A stretch of DNA of 64,000 nucleotides from assembly GCF_004000745.1 (NCBI RefSeq), contig NZ_BILV01000016.1, positions 27,373 through 91,372 on the forward strand, written 5' to 3'. The notes under the pieces are model-generated. The model was not told where the DNA came from. It saw only the letters and a list, made by a program, of their open reading frames with translations, and searched no databases. The DNA comes from Paenibacillus barengoltzii NBRC 101215 (GTDB taxonomy: Bacteria > Bacillota > Bacilli > Paenibacillales > Paenibacillaceae). How positions within the stretch are numbered: position 1 is the first letter of the stretch; the number at the start of each line of letters is the position of its first letter. Position numbers and translations under genes: made by a program. Below, piece after piece: positions 36,330 through 43,504 of the stretch.

Positions 36330-36800
36330 TCATTCTTTCGTTATTTTATAATACTCATCATCAGATAATATACGGCGAGCGGTTACATAACGTTCGACAT
36401 AATATTCTTCCGAAAGTTTACTGATTTGAACTCCCTTACTTGCAGATGAATGGGAGAATAATCCATTCCCCATATAAATACCGGCGTGCGAGATGCCCGT
36501 TCCGTCCGTATTAAAAAATACAAGATCCCCTGAACGCAGGTTTTTCTTCTCCACCTTTACTCCTTCTTTGGCCTGCAATTTCGTTGTTCTAGGAAGATCA
36601 ACATCCACTTGTTTAAACACATATTGAATAAAACCTGAACAATCAAATCCTTCGGTTGTCGTTCCTCCATAAAGATATGGGGTTCCCAAAACCTGATCGA
36701 CTTCCGACTGTAATGCCGACTCGCTGGCAAACACGCTTCCGGCATTAAATACTACGGTAAGAAGGGTAAGGAATAAAATTGATCCAATAATCTTCTTCAA
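36330..36800 (-). CDS. Short secreted NlpC/P60 peptidase (paralogue A)
   Basis: 156 residues. Signal peptide (KKIIGSILFLTLLTVVFNAGSVFA) and a minimal NlpC/P60 domain with GTPYLYGGTTTEGFDCSGF (Cys) and GISHAGIYMGNG (His). TTG at 36800 after AGGAGAAATAGT. Very similar to the protein at 42490 (same length, same motif order). It follows a multicopper oxidase gene after 36 bp, probably one transcript. Confidence 0.9.
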   Translation of the reverse strand: MKKIIGSILFLTLLTVVFNAGSVFASESALQSEVDQVLGTPYLYGGTTTEGFDCSGFIQYVFKQVDVDLPRTTKLQAKEGVKVEKKNLRSGDLVFFNTDGTGISHAGIYMGNGLFSHSSASKGVQISKLSEEYYVERYVTARRILSDDEYYKITKE

Positions 36801-36836
36801 ACTATTTCTCCTCTCTTACTGAACTCCTCCTGTGAC

Positions 36837-37991
36837 TTATTCCATACCAGTCTGGGTTTGAACAGCCAGTTGACCTTCATATTTGATCACGCCGATTAAT
36901 CCGCCTGGTTCCACTTCCCCGTTCATTGTGTGGTGCAGTTCATGGCAATGGAATACCCAGGTCCCCGGATTGTCGGCAATGAATTCAATATCGTAGGTTT
37001 TACCGGGAGCAACATCAATGGTATTCATGACCTGTGGATCGGAGATGGGATGGCCGTCTTCCGCAATGATCCGGAAATCGTGTCCATGCAAATGCATCGG
37101 GTGATTTAGGTTGCTGATATTGATGAGACGTAAGCGAACGGTTTCTCCCTTCTTGACAACAAGAGGTTTCGTATCCGGGAATGCTTTCCCGTTGATCGTC
37201 CAGTAATTGTAGTCCATGTTCATCTGAGCAGAGCCGGTTCCTTCTGCAGTATGCATCCCCATATCCATACCTGCCATATCCGTCATCTTGCCATGTGCAT
37301 TCGGCCTTTCCACATCCATACCAGCTTTATTTGACATCGTCCCATTAACACCCGTTACTTGCATATCGTCTACGTTCCAGCCGCCAAGCATCCAGGTGAT
37401 ATCCTGATCAAATTTCGGTTGTGCTTCGGGTTTTTGCGGATCTATAATAAACGCTCCGTAAAACCCTTTATCGATTTGCTCAACGCTATTTAAATGGGAG
37501 TGATACATAAAAGTTCCCGCATGATTTGCAATAAACTCGTAAGTATAAGATTTACCCGGTTTGATGCCATTCTGCGTGAAAGGAGGTACTCCGTCCATAT
37601 TGTTTGGAATATGGAGCCCATGCCAGTGAATAGATGTGTCTTCCTTAAGGTTGTTTTTGACCGTGATACGAACCGTATCTCCTTCAGTCACCCGAATTTC
37701 CGGTCCAGGGACCGTGTCGTTGATTGTAATGGCATTTACGGTTGTCCCTTTCACCAACTCCCACTTTCCTTCTTTGACATCGAGCGTAAACTCCTTTACT
37801 TTACCTGTTGGCACAATAATGTCTGTTTCTTTTAACGGAGGCAGTTTTCGCAATTGAGTGGTGGTCAGGATATTTAAATCTTGTTTGGCCGGCTCCGCTT
37901 GTTCTGCATTAGCAGCTCCTACAGAACCAAAGACACTTGCCGCGAGTAAAAGGAACGCCAAGCTGCCGTGCTTCCAAAACTTCTTGATCAA
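36837..37991 (-). CDS. Secreted two-domain multicopper oxidase
   Basis: 384 residues: signal peptide, then two cupredoxin domains. The copper motifs are SIHWHGLHIP, MYHSHLNS, HPMHLHGHDFRI and FHCHELHHTMNG, i.e. complete type 1 and type 2/3 sites. Between the domains lies a Met/His loop (MTDMAGMDMGMHTAEG). Two-domain size suggests a trimeric small-laccase-like or nitrite-reductase-like arrangement; Cu(I) oxidation is the likely role here. TTG at 37991 after GGAGGAGACGATT. Repeats with 11-nt period lie upstream (38103-38133). Confidence 0.9.
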   Translation of the reverse strand: MIKKFWKHGSLAFLLLAASVFGSVGAANAEQAEPAKQDLNILTTTQLRKLPPLKETDIIVPTGKVKEFTLDVKEGKWELVKGTTVNAITINDTVPGPEIRVTEGDTVRITVKNNLKEDTSIHWHGLHIPNNMDGVPPFTQNGIKPGKSYTYEFIANHAGTFMYHSHLNSVEQIDKGFYGAFIIDPQKPEAQPKFDQDITWMLGGWNVDDMQVTGVNGTMSNKAGMDVERPNAHGKMTDMAGMDMGMHTAEGTGSAQMNMDYNYWTINGKAFPDTKPLVVKKGETVRLRLINISNLNHPMHLHGHDFRIIAEDGHPISDPQVMNTIDVAPGKTYDIEFIADNPGTWVFHCHELHHTMNGEVEPGGLIGVIKYEGQLAVQTQTGME

Positions 37992-38102
37992 AATCGTCTC
38001 CTCCATTTCTTGATTTACTCATTAATCGTGAATTGGAATTAAAAACACCGGATAATCTTCTTCGTTTTATCCTCCTCTCGTAATCTAAGTTGAGTTCATT
38101 GT

Positions 38103-38133
38103 ACATGGAAAATGTTGAGAATCTGTGTAGAAA
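38103..38133 (-). promoter_or_regulatory. 11-nt-period repeats upstream of multicopper oxidase
   Basis: Plus-strand ACATGGAAA (38103), GTTGAGAAT (38114) and GTGTAGAAA (38125), each 11 nt apart; the last equals one half of the 28565 repeat. Candidate site of an OmpR-type regulator. Confidence 0.45.
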
Positions 38134-38189
38134 GTAAGAAGATGAAAAATAGAAGAGAGTTTTGTCGATAGACATAGAGAAGAGTTGAA

Positions 38190-38228
38190 ACAAAAACTCC
38201 TGCAACGACTGATCGCTGCAGGAGTCTG
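38190..38228 (-). terminator. Hairpin after the three-domain oxidase gene
   Basis: Inverted repeat ACTCCTGCA (38203) with TGCAGGAGT (38216) around the segment ACGACTGATCGC. On the minus strand it is followed by TTTTGTTTC. It lies just after the oxidase stop at 38234. Confidence 0.75.
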
Positions 38229-38233
38229 TTAAA

Positions 38234-39820
38234 TTATTCAGGCTTATTTCCGACTGTAGGGTCCGGTGTGTAATTACTTTTGTAGCCCTCGTACATCACG
38301 TCGGTAACCATCCCTGCGGACGCATGGTGCAAATCATGGCAGTGGAACATCCAATCCCCTGGATTATCCGCTTCAAATGCAACCACGTATTCTTCGCCAG
38401 GCTTCACATTAAGCGTGTCTTTGATCACAGGTGTTCCTTCAAGAGGTTTACCGTTCTTACTTAATACTTGGAAGAAATGTCCGTGTAAGTGCATGGGATG
38501 GTCATCGGTTTTAGACAAATTTACTAAGGTAACCTTCACTTTGTCCCCTTTATCTACTTTGATCGAATCGGTATCAGGAAACATCTTTCCATTGATCGTG
38601 TAGACCATTTCCCCATCCTTCATTTCTGTGTTCAGATTTAATTTCACGTCTTGATCAAACTTTTGATCCAAAGAGAAATTAGACTTCGCTTGTTGACCGT
38701 ATTTGGTTAAATCAAAGACAGGCAGCTCAACATCCGCATTCGAGGCATCGGTTTTGCCTGTTGCTCCCTCATACTCAATCACAGCACGCATGTTCTTCAC
38801 ACGCTCATCTTTTCCATGCTCTTCTAAGAGCCATGATCCGGGGTTATTGGCAGTAAATTCGAGATCATAGCGTTCACCAGGCGCGATCGCAATGCCTTGA
38901 TCGGTGATCACAGCTGGACTATTTACAGGCTGCCCATCGGAGGCAATAACTTTAAATTCATGTCCGTGTAAATGCAGCAAATGCGTAATGTAGCCCGCAT
39001 TGACCAAACGAATACGAACTTTATCCCCTTCCTTCACGATAAGCTTATCAATCGAATCCCCAGTTTTCCCATTTATGGTGTACAGGTCGTACATGCTCAT
39101 ATCATGCCCAGCCATCTCTGTCATGCTACTCATATCGCCCATGTTCATTTGGCTGTGATCCATCCCCTCCATGCCTTCCGCGTTGCTCATATCCATCTCA
39201 CCTGAGCTCATCCACTCATCCAGCACAAGGGTATAATCACGGTCATAGCTTTCGTTGGGATCTTCTACGATTAACGTACCATACAAGCCCTTATCAAGCT
39301 GATTTACACTATCTTGGTGCGAATGATACCAATAAGTACCAGGAACAGTCGCTTTAAATTCATATGTGAATTCCTTACCTGCAGGCACTGCATCTTGAGT
39401 TACTCCCGGAATACCATCCATATTATTTGGAACGGGATAGCCATGCCAGTGTATGGAGACAGGCTCCTCCAACTCATTCTTCAATTTGATTTTCACGGTA
39501 TCACCGACCTTCACACGAATCTGAGGACCAGGCACCGAGTTGTTAAACGTCCACACAGGCAACGTCAAATCATCCGATACTTTCAAGTTGCTCGTTTGCG
39601 CGGTGATCGTAAACTCTTTCCCATCCGCAACAGGAGTAACATTCGTCAATTTGATCTCCCCTGATTGGTTATTTTGATTCGTATTTTGTTGAGAATCACT
39701 CATGTTCATTTTTGAATGATCCATACCTTCCATTCCGTTTTGACTGTCTGAATTCGCGCAACCTGCCACGATGGCACTAAAAGCACCTACTGCAAGTAGA
39801 ATTTTTAGTTTACCTTTCAT
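38234..39820 (-). CDS. Three-domain multicopper oxidase lipoprotein
   Basis: 528 residues. Lipobox IVAGCAN, a Met/His/Gln/Asn linker (MEGMDHSKMNMSDSQQN), and three cupredoxin domains with HWHGYPVPNN, YHSHQDS, LHLHGHEF, HPMHLHGHFFQV and FHCHDLHHAS. A second Met-rich insert (MEGMDHSQMNMGDMSSM) is typical of cuprous oxidases, which protect the envelope by oxidising Cu(I). ATG at 39820 after GAGGAGGATCATT. Repeats TGTAGAA/TGAAGAC 11 nt apart lie upstream (39871-39888). Confidence 0.92.
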   Translation of the reverse strand: MKGKLKILLAVGAFSAIVAGCANSDSQNGMEGMDHSKMNMSDSQQNTNQNNQSGEIKLTNVTPVADGKEFTITAQTSNLKVSDDLTLPVWTFNNSVPGPQIRVKVGDTVKIKLKNELEEPVSIHWHGYPVPNNMDGIPGVTQDAVPAGKEFTYEFKATVPGTYWYHSHQDSVNQLDKGLYGTLIVEDPNESYDRDYTLVLDEWMSSGEMDMSNAEGMEGMDHSQMNMGDMSSMTEMAGHDMSMYDLYTINGKTGDSIDKLIVKEGDKVRIRLVNAGYITHLLHLHGHEFKVIASDGQPVNSPAVITDQGIAIAPGERYDLEFTANNPGSWLLEEHGKDERVKNMRAVIEYEGATGKTDASNADVELPVFDLTKYGQQAKSNFSLDQKFDQDVKLNLNTEMKDGEMVYTINGKMFPDTDSIKVDKGDKVKVTLVNLSKTDDHPMHLHGHFFQVLSKNGKPLEGTPVIKDTLNVKPGEEYVVAFEADNPGDWMFHCHDLHHASAGMVTDVMYEGYKSNYTPDPTVGNKPE

Positions 39821-39870
39821 AATGATCCTCCTCGTATTGATTTTATCTCCAACAGTATATCTAAAATTTG

Positions 39871-39888
39871 TGTAGAATTTATGAAGAC
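39871..39888 (-). promoter_or_regulatory. Direct repeat upstream of oxidase lipoprotein
   Basis: Plus-strand TGTAGAA (39871) and TGAAGAC (39882) with 11-nt spacing; weak member of the repeat set seen at 28565, 30733 and 38103. Confidence 0.3.
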
Positions 39889-39944
39889 ATCTAAATTTTG
39901 AAATAATAGATAATGAAAACAAGGAGAGATCAGAAGATATATGT

Positions 39945-40865
39945 TTATTCAATACTTGCTCTCAGTGACCAGCTACTGCCGCCATTGTCGCTTTCAAAAA
40001 CAGAATAGCGGTCAGTCACAATGAGCAGCCGGTTGGGATCACGTTTCGATGCTTTGATGCCGAGTGGCATTTCGCCCTTTAAGTCAACATGAAGGTCTGA
40101 CCAGTTTTTCAAATCTTTTGTTTTTAGAAATCCGCTCTCCGCCATAAGGATGACCTCCCCATTTGCTAAATAAAGCACCCCATATGCCGGTTCATTGGTT
40201 AACTGCATGTTCTGAACCTTACCTTCATTAACAATGTATTGAATAAGTCCTGTTTCCGTGGCCGCCAAGAAGGAAGCAGGAACTCCCGGCAGCACCGTAA
40301 TGGAGTAGGCACCTTCAGGCAGAGTGCCTATGTTTCGCCATGTCTCGCCCCCATCTTTTGTTTCATATAAGTTGTTCTCTGAACCTGCCAGCAAGGTAAA
40401 TAAACGATTTGGATCGACAGGATCCATAACTAAATAATGCGCATCTGGTTCATTGGGTTTGGATTGATTAGGAAGTCCATTTTCAATCGTTTCCCACGTA
40501 TCCCCGCCGTCAATAGATCGTTTCACAAATCCGTGACCTGCAGCATATATTTTTGAAGGATTCTCGAAATCCGTTTCGATTCCCATCACGTCGTTGGTTT
40601 TAATAGGCTCAAAAGTTTTCTGCCAATTTTGATCAATAAGTTCATATACACCTGTATGTGTACCTATCCAAACCGTTGTGTCATCGGGTGCATAACTAAA
40701 GACGTGTGGATGTGTGTCGGACTCAGGGATCAAAGAAGCCAAATTTGATTCTGATTCTTTGGCTTTTTTAATTCCACCCCATATTGCAAATATGATAATT
40801 GTGACCAAAGCTACTGCTAAGTAAAAACCAAATCCCCAGGACAATTTCTTTTTTACTCTATACAT
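39945..40865 (-). CDS. Membrane-anchored BNR/sortilin-type repeat protein
   Basis: 306 residues: one N-terminal helix (FYLAVALVTIIIFAIWGGI), then beta-propeller repeats with Asp-box-like SIDGGDTWETIENGLP, TKDGGETWRNIGTLP and SDNGGSSWSLRAS. Similar proteins are labelled F510_1955 family glycosyl hydrolase-like but lack proven activity. ATG at 40865 after AGGAGAATGATC. An ACTACA-N3-CGTAGT dyad lies upstream (41028), so BlaI-type control is likely. Confidence 0.82.
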   Translation of the reverse strand: MYRVKKKLSWGFGFYLAVALVTIIIFAIWGGIKKAKESESNLASLIPESDTHPHVFSYAPDDTTVWIGTHTGVYELIDQNWQKTFEPIKTNDVMGIETDFENPSKIYAAGHGFVKRSIDGGDTWETIENGLPNQSKPNEPDAHYLVMDPVDPNRLFTLLAGSENNLYETKDGGETWRNIGTLPEGAYSITVLPGVPASFLAATETGLIQYIVNEGKVQNMQLTNEPAYGVLYLANGEVILMAESGFLKTKDLKNWSDLHVDLKGEMPLGIKASKRDPNRLLIVTDRYSVFESDNGGSSWSLRASIE

Positions 40866-41027
40866 GATCATTCTCCTAATCATTTATGATAATCAACAAG
40901 ACCGTATAAAGGATTTCTCATAACGTTAATCAATTCATCATGGCCATTTTCATATAATCTGGCTGAATTCCACACATGTATCTGTTCTCCTATCGCTTTT
41001 AATATGAACCATCGAGCCACTTTATAT

Positions 41028-41042
41028 ACTACAATACGTAGT
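41028..41042. promoter_or_regulatory. BlaI/CopY-type operator upstream of BNR gene
   Basis: ACTACA-ATA-CGTAGT: same half-sites and spacing as the blaI operator at 42365, with one mismatch. Located about 165 bp before the BNR gene. Confidence 0.6.
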
Positions 41043-41056
41043 TTTAAAACGAAAAA

Positions 41057-41082
41057 GAAAACGGCTTTTATGTGCAGCCGTT
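41057..41082 (-). terminator. Terminator overlapping the M56 stop codon
   Basis: Stem AACGGCT/AGCCGTT (41060-41066 with 41076-41082), minus strand followed by TTCTTTTTC. The M56 stop codon is in the loop. Confidence 0.82.
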
Positions 41083-41946
41083 AAATAACATGATGACAGC
41101 AAACGTGATGAATACACTAAAAGATATAACCATAGGGGGGATATCCATCATTGGAATTTTGATATGAGAACTCGGTTCAATTAATTTTTGTATCCGATAA
41201 TTGATGGGATCATCCGCAAATCCAACCCCGATGGGTAATCGTTGATGATTTGAACTCGCACATTTATATAACACACTACCCAAAGCATATGGGGACCCCA
41301 TGTGCATCATGGCATATTGATCGGCATCGATCTCCATCCAAACATGAATGAAATAATGCATTTTTTTAAAAATCGGTACAAAAGGAAGACTGTCTTTTAT
41401 GATATTTATGATTAACGAACGAAGAGGATCGAATTTTTTTAGATGAGCGTATTCATGCAGCAATACCGCTGTAATCTCTTCTTGATCGAAACATGCCAGC
41501 ATCTTGGTAGAAATGACAATTCTCGGTCGAACAAATCCATAAGTTAAAGCGAATAGTGAATGGTCTTTAATAACAATAATTTTTCCATTAAATTGTTGAA
41601 ATGTTCTATTTATCGCTTCCGTTAACAAAATATCCGATTTGAATCGAACCTCTTTATTCCACTGTTTTTTTAGATTTACTTGTTTGAACAAGATGTAAAA
41701 AAATGTTAGAAGGCTGTATATAATAACGATATTCAATCCTATTAATATGAACTGGTGTATCATTGTGCTCTCTCCTAGAGCAGAAAGGCAATACTCCAAT
41801 ATTCCCCATTGGATGGAATATCCCCAAATTTCATGCAACATATAAATTGCCATATTAATCCATAGGAGTAATCCAATAGCGATCATCAAGAAAAAAATGA
41901 TGTCATGCTTTTTAATGGTTATCATGACGGTCTTTTTTCCATTCAT
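41068..41946 (-). CDS. BlaR1-like M56 membrane metallopeptidase
   Basis: 292 residues: about four membrane helices and an M56 domain with zinc motif LLHEYAHLKKFD and the distal Glu in WMEIDADQYAM. Unlike BlaR1 or MecR1 it has no extracellular penicillin-binding sensor, so the signal is not a beta-lactam through that route. It would cleave or inactivate the BlaI-type repressor encoded just before it. The start overlaps the end of the blaI gene; an internal ATG at 41925 (MITIKK) is an alternative. Confidence 0.87.
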   Translation of the reverse strand: MNGKKTVMITIKKHDIIFFLMIAIGLLLWINMAIYMLHEIWGYSIQWGILEYCLSALGESTMIHQFILIGLNIVIIYSLLTFFYILFKQVNLKKQWNKEVRFKSDILLTEAINRTFQQFNGKIIVIKDHSLFALTYGFVRPRIVISTKMLACFDQEEITAVLLHEYAHLKKFDPLRSLIINIIKDSLPFVPIFKKMHYFIHVWMEIDADQYAMMHMGSPYALGSVLYKCASSNHQRLPIGVGFADDPINYRIQKLIEPSSHIKIPMMDIPPMVISFSVFITFAVIMLFNGCT

Positions 41947-42343
41947 TTAAACGTGATTCTAATAACTTCATCAACTGAGGATCGGCCTGCTGCATCGCGT
42001 CGACCATATGATTTACCATCAAGTCCCCGTAGTCGTGAATTAAACCTACCGTAACAGTTTTCGTTTGTTCGGTAATAAATTCCTCCTTGCTTTGTACAGG
42101 TTCAAAATAACTCTGCCTGGCTCTCCCCTTCCCTATTGTTGTTTTCTTCAGATGCCCTTTTTCAATCAAGCGATTCATCACCGTCATCACAGCATTGAAA
42201 GATAAATCATCCTCCAGAAGAGACTGAACTTCTTTAATTGTTATTCTATTATGTTCCCAAATAATCTCCATGATTTGAGCTTCTAGTGAGCCAAAAAAGC
42301 GATTTAGCCCCTCCTCGTTTAAATACATCCGTTTAACAGACAT
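41912..42343 (-). CDS. BlaI/MecI/CopY-family repressor
   Basis: 143 residues with the BlaI winged helix (GSLEAQIMEIIWEHNRITIKEVQSLL, NAVMTVMNRLIEKGHLKK) and a C-terminal dimerisation region. No CopY Cys-x-Cys copper hook is present at the C-terminus, so release is probably by the M56 protease. Perfect operator dyad at 42365-42379, and similar dyads upstream of the P60, CopB and BNR genes, define a small regulon. Confidence 0.9.
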   Translation of the reverse strand: MSVKRMYLNEEGLNRFFGSLEAQIMEIIWEHNRITIKEVQSLLEDDLSFNAVMTVMNRLIEKGHLKKTTIGKGRARQSYFEPVQSKEEFITEQTKTVTVGLIHDYGDLMVNHMVDAMQQADPQLMKLLESRLNEWKKDRHDNH

Positions 42344-42364
42344 GCTTTCACCCTTTCATCCTAT

Positions 42365-42379
42365 ACTACATATTGTAGT
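42365..42379. promoter_or_regulatory. BlaI operator (autoregulatory)
   Basis: ACTACA-TAT-TGTAGT, a perfect dyad of TACA/TGTA half-sites 22 bp upstream of the blaI start. Matches known BlaI/MecI/CopY site architecture. Confidence 0.8.
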
Positions 42380-42403
42380 TAATAAACTTTCATTGGTCAA
42401 TTT

Positions 42404-42440
42404 ACAAAAATAATCATCCTCCTTGGATGATTATTTTTGT
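42404..42440. terminator. Perfect 16-bp hairpin
   Basis: ACAAAAATAATCATCC pairs fully with GGATGATTATTTTTGT around a 5-nt loop; T-rich 3' arm in either direction. Between the P60 gene and the blaI promoter. Confidence 0.75.
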
Positions 42441-42449
42441 AAAACATAA

Positions 42450-42480
42450 GGACAAGCCGATAATTTCTTACAGCTTGTCC
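42450..42480 (-). terminator. Terminator after P60 gene (42490)
   Basis: Stem GGACAAGC/GCTTGTCC directly after the stop codon region of the P60 gene. Confidence 0.65.
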
Positions 42481-42489
42481 TTTTTATAG

Positions 42490-42960
42490 TTATTCTTGAC
42501 CAATCATTTTAAGATAACTCTGCTCACTCACAACACGCCTTGCAGTAACATACCGCTCTTTATAATAAGATTCTGACAAACTGCTTATTCTTACACCTTT
42601 ACTACTTGAAGAGTGTGCAAACTTATTGTCGCCGATATAGATGCCTGCATGAGAAATACCCTTCCCATCCGTATTAAAAAATACCAAATCTCCAGTTCGA
42701 AGTTTGTCCTGATCCACCGGAGTTCCCTCTTTTGCCTGGCTTTTTGACGTACGAGGCAAATCCAAATTGAACTTATCAAAAACATATAAAATAAAACCCG
42801 AGCAATCAAAACCGGCTACTGTTGTACCTCCATACAAGTAAGGAGTCCCCACCACTTTATCTACTTCATTTTCAAGTTTGGCCGAACTAGCAAAGGAACT
42901 GGTAGCGCTCGCTGAAAAAATAAGTGCTGCACCTAATGTCGATAAGATCAATTTTCTCAA
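42490..42960 (-). CDS. Short secreted NlpC/P60 peptidase (paralogue B)
   Basis: 156 residues, signal peptide (RKLILSTLGAALIFSASATSSFA) and P60 domain with GTPYLYGGTTVAGFDCSGF and GISHAGIYIGDN. Closely related to the protein at 36330. TTG at 42960 after AGGGAGACTACATA. Its promoter carries a BlaI-type operator (43109), so peptidoglycan remodelling seems tied to the BlaI/M56 switch. Confidence 0.9.
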   Translation of the reverse strand: MRKLILSTLGAALIFSASATSSFASSAKLENEVDKVVGTPYLYGGTTVAGFDCSGFILYVFDKFNLDLPRTSKSQAKEGTPVDQDKLRTGDLVFFNTDGKGISHAGIYIGDNKFAHSSSSKGVRISSLSESYYKERYVTARRVVSEQSYLKMIGQE

Positions 42961-43108
42961 ATATGTAGTCTCCCTTCGATGCCTACGGAGTTAGCTGAGG
43001 GTTCGGTAGAAGGTTCCCTATATTCTTTTTACGAAAAGAATAATTCACCCAAAATTGGTTCCCCCGTTTTCTGTTAAGAAATTCGGCAAAAATTAATTTT
43101 TTGTAACC

Positions 43109-43144
43109 CTACATAATGTAGTCTATTTTCTGTTATTTTGTCAA
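43109..43144 (-). promoter_or_regulatory. P60 promoter with BlaI-type operator
   Basis: Minus strand TTGACA (43144-43139), 18-nt spacer, TACATT, with dyad CTACA-TAA-TGTAG (43109-43121) covering the -10. Repressor bound here would block initiation. Confidence 0.68.
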
Positions 43145-43267
43145 TCCTTATTTTTATAGAAGTACAAAAAATGTAATATGAATGTTTAATCACTTACTGA
43201 GGGCTTTCGGAAGCTATTAGAAATGTCGAAACAGATGATTTTTATAAAAATAAGAACGTATCGAAAA

Positions 43268-43308
43268 TTGACATTATCAATATACCATATTTATACTACT
43301 GCTTGTAG
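43268..43308 (+). promoter_or_regulatory. copB promoter with BlaI-type operator
   Basis: TTGACA (43268-43273), 18-nt spacer, TATACT (43292-43297). The imperfect dyad CTAC-TGCTT-GTAG (43296-43308) overlaps the -10 and is followed by GGTTACAA, as at the divergent P60 promoter. Confidence 0.62.
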
Positions 43309-43342
43309 GGTTACAAGATTTTAATTATTTAGTTACCGTTCT

Positions 43343-43353
43343 TACATAGTGTA
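43343..43353 (+). promoter_or_regulatory. Second TACA-N3-TGTA site upstream of copB
   Basis: TACA-TAG-TGTA within the copB leader, about 46 nt after the -10. Half-sites and spacing match the blaI operator core. Confidence 0.45.
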
Positions 43354-43504
43354 TATGTCCTTTATAAGATGAAATTAAGAATGCCATAGCCTCTTCTACA
43401 ATATGTCCATGTTGGAATAAGAACAGGGAAGGTGGTGATTAAAATATCACATAGAGGTTAAATTAAATACTTAAAAATAACAAATTATGCGAAGGAGCAA
43501 GATC

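Larger units (their letters stand above)
42961..43504. other. Divergent regulatory region of P60 and copB genes
   Basis: About 540 bp with no gene. It holds two facing promoters, each with a BlaI-type dyad (43109-43121 and 43296-43308) and the shared string TGTAGGGTTACAA, plus a third half-site pair TACA-TAG-TGTA at 43343-43353. Confidence 0.6.

Noticed and set aside
41068..42343. BlaR1/BlaI as a beta-lactam resistance system
   Set aside because: The M56 protein has no penicillin-binding sensor and no beta-lactamase or PBP2a gene is nearby; operators point to copB and P60 genes.
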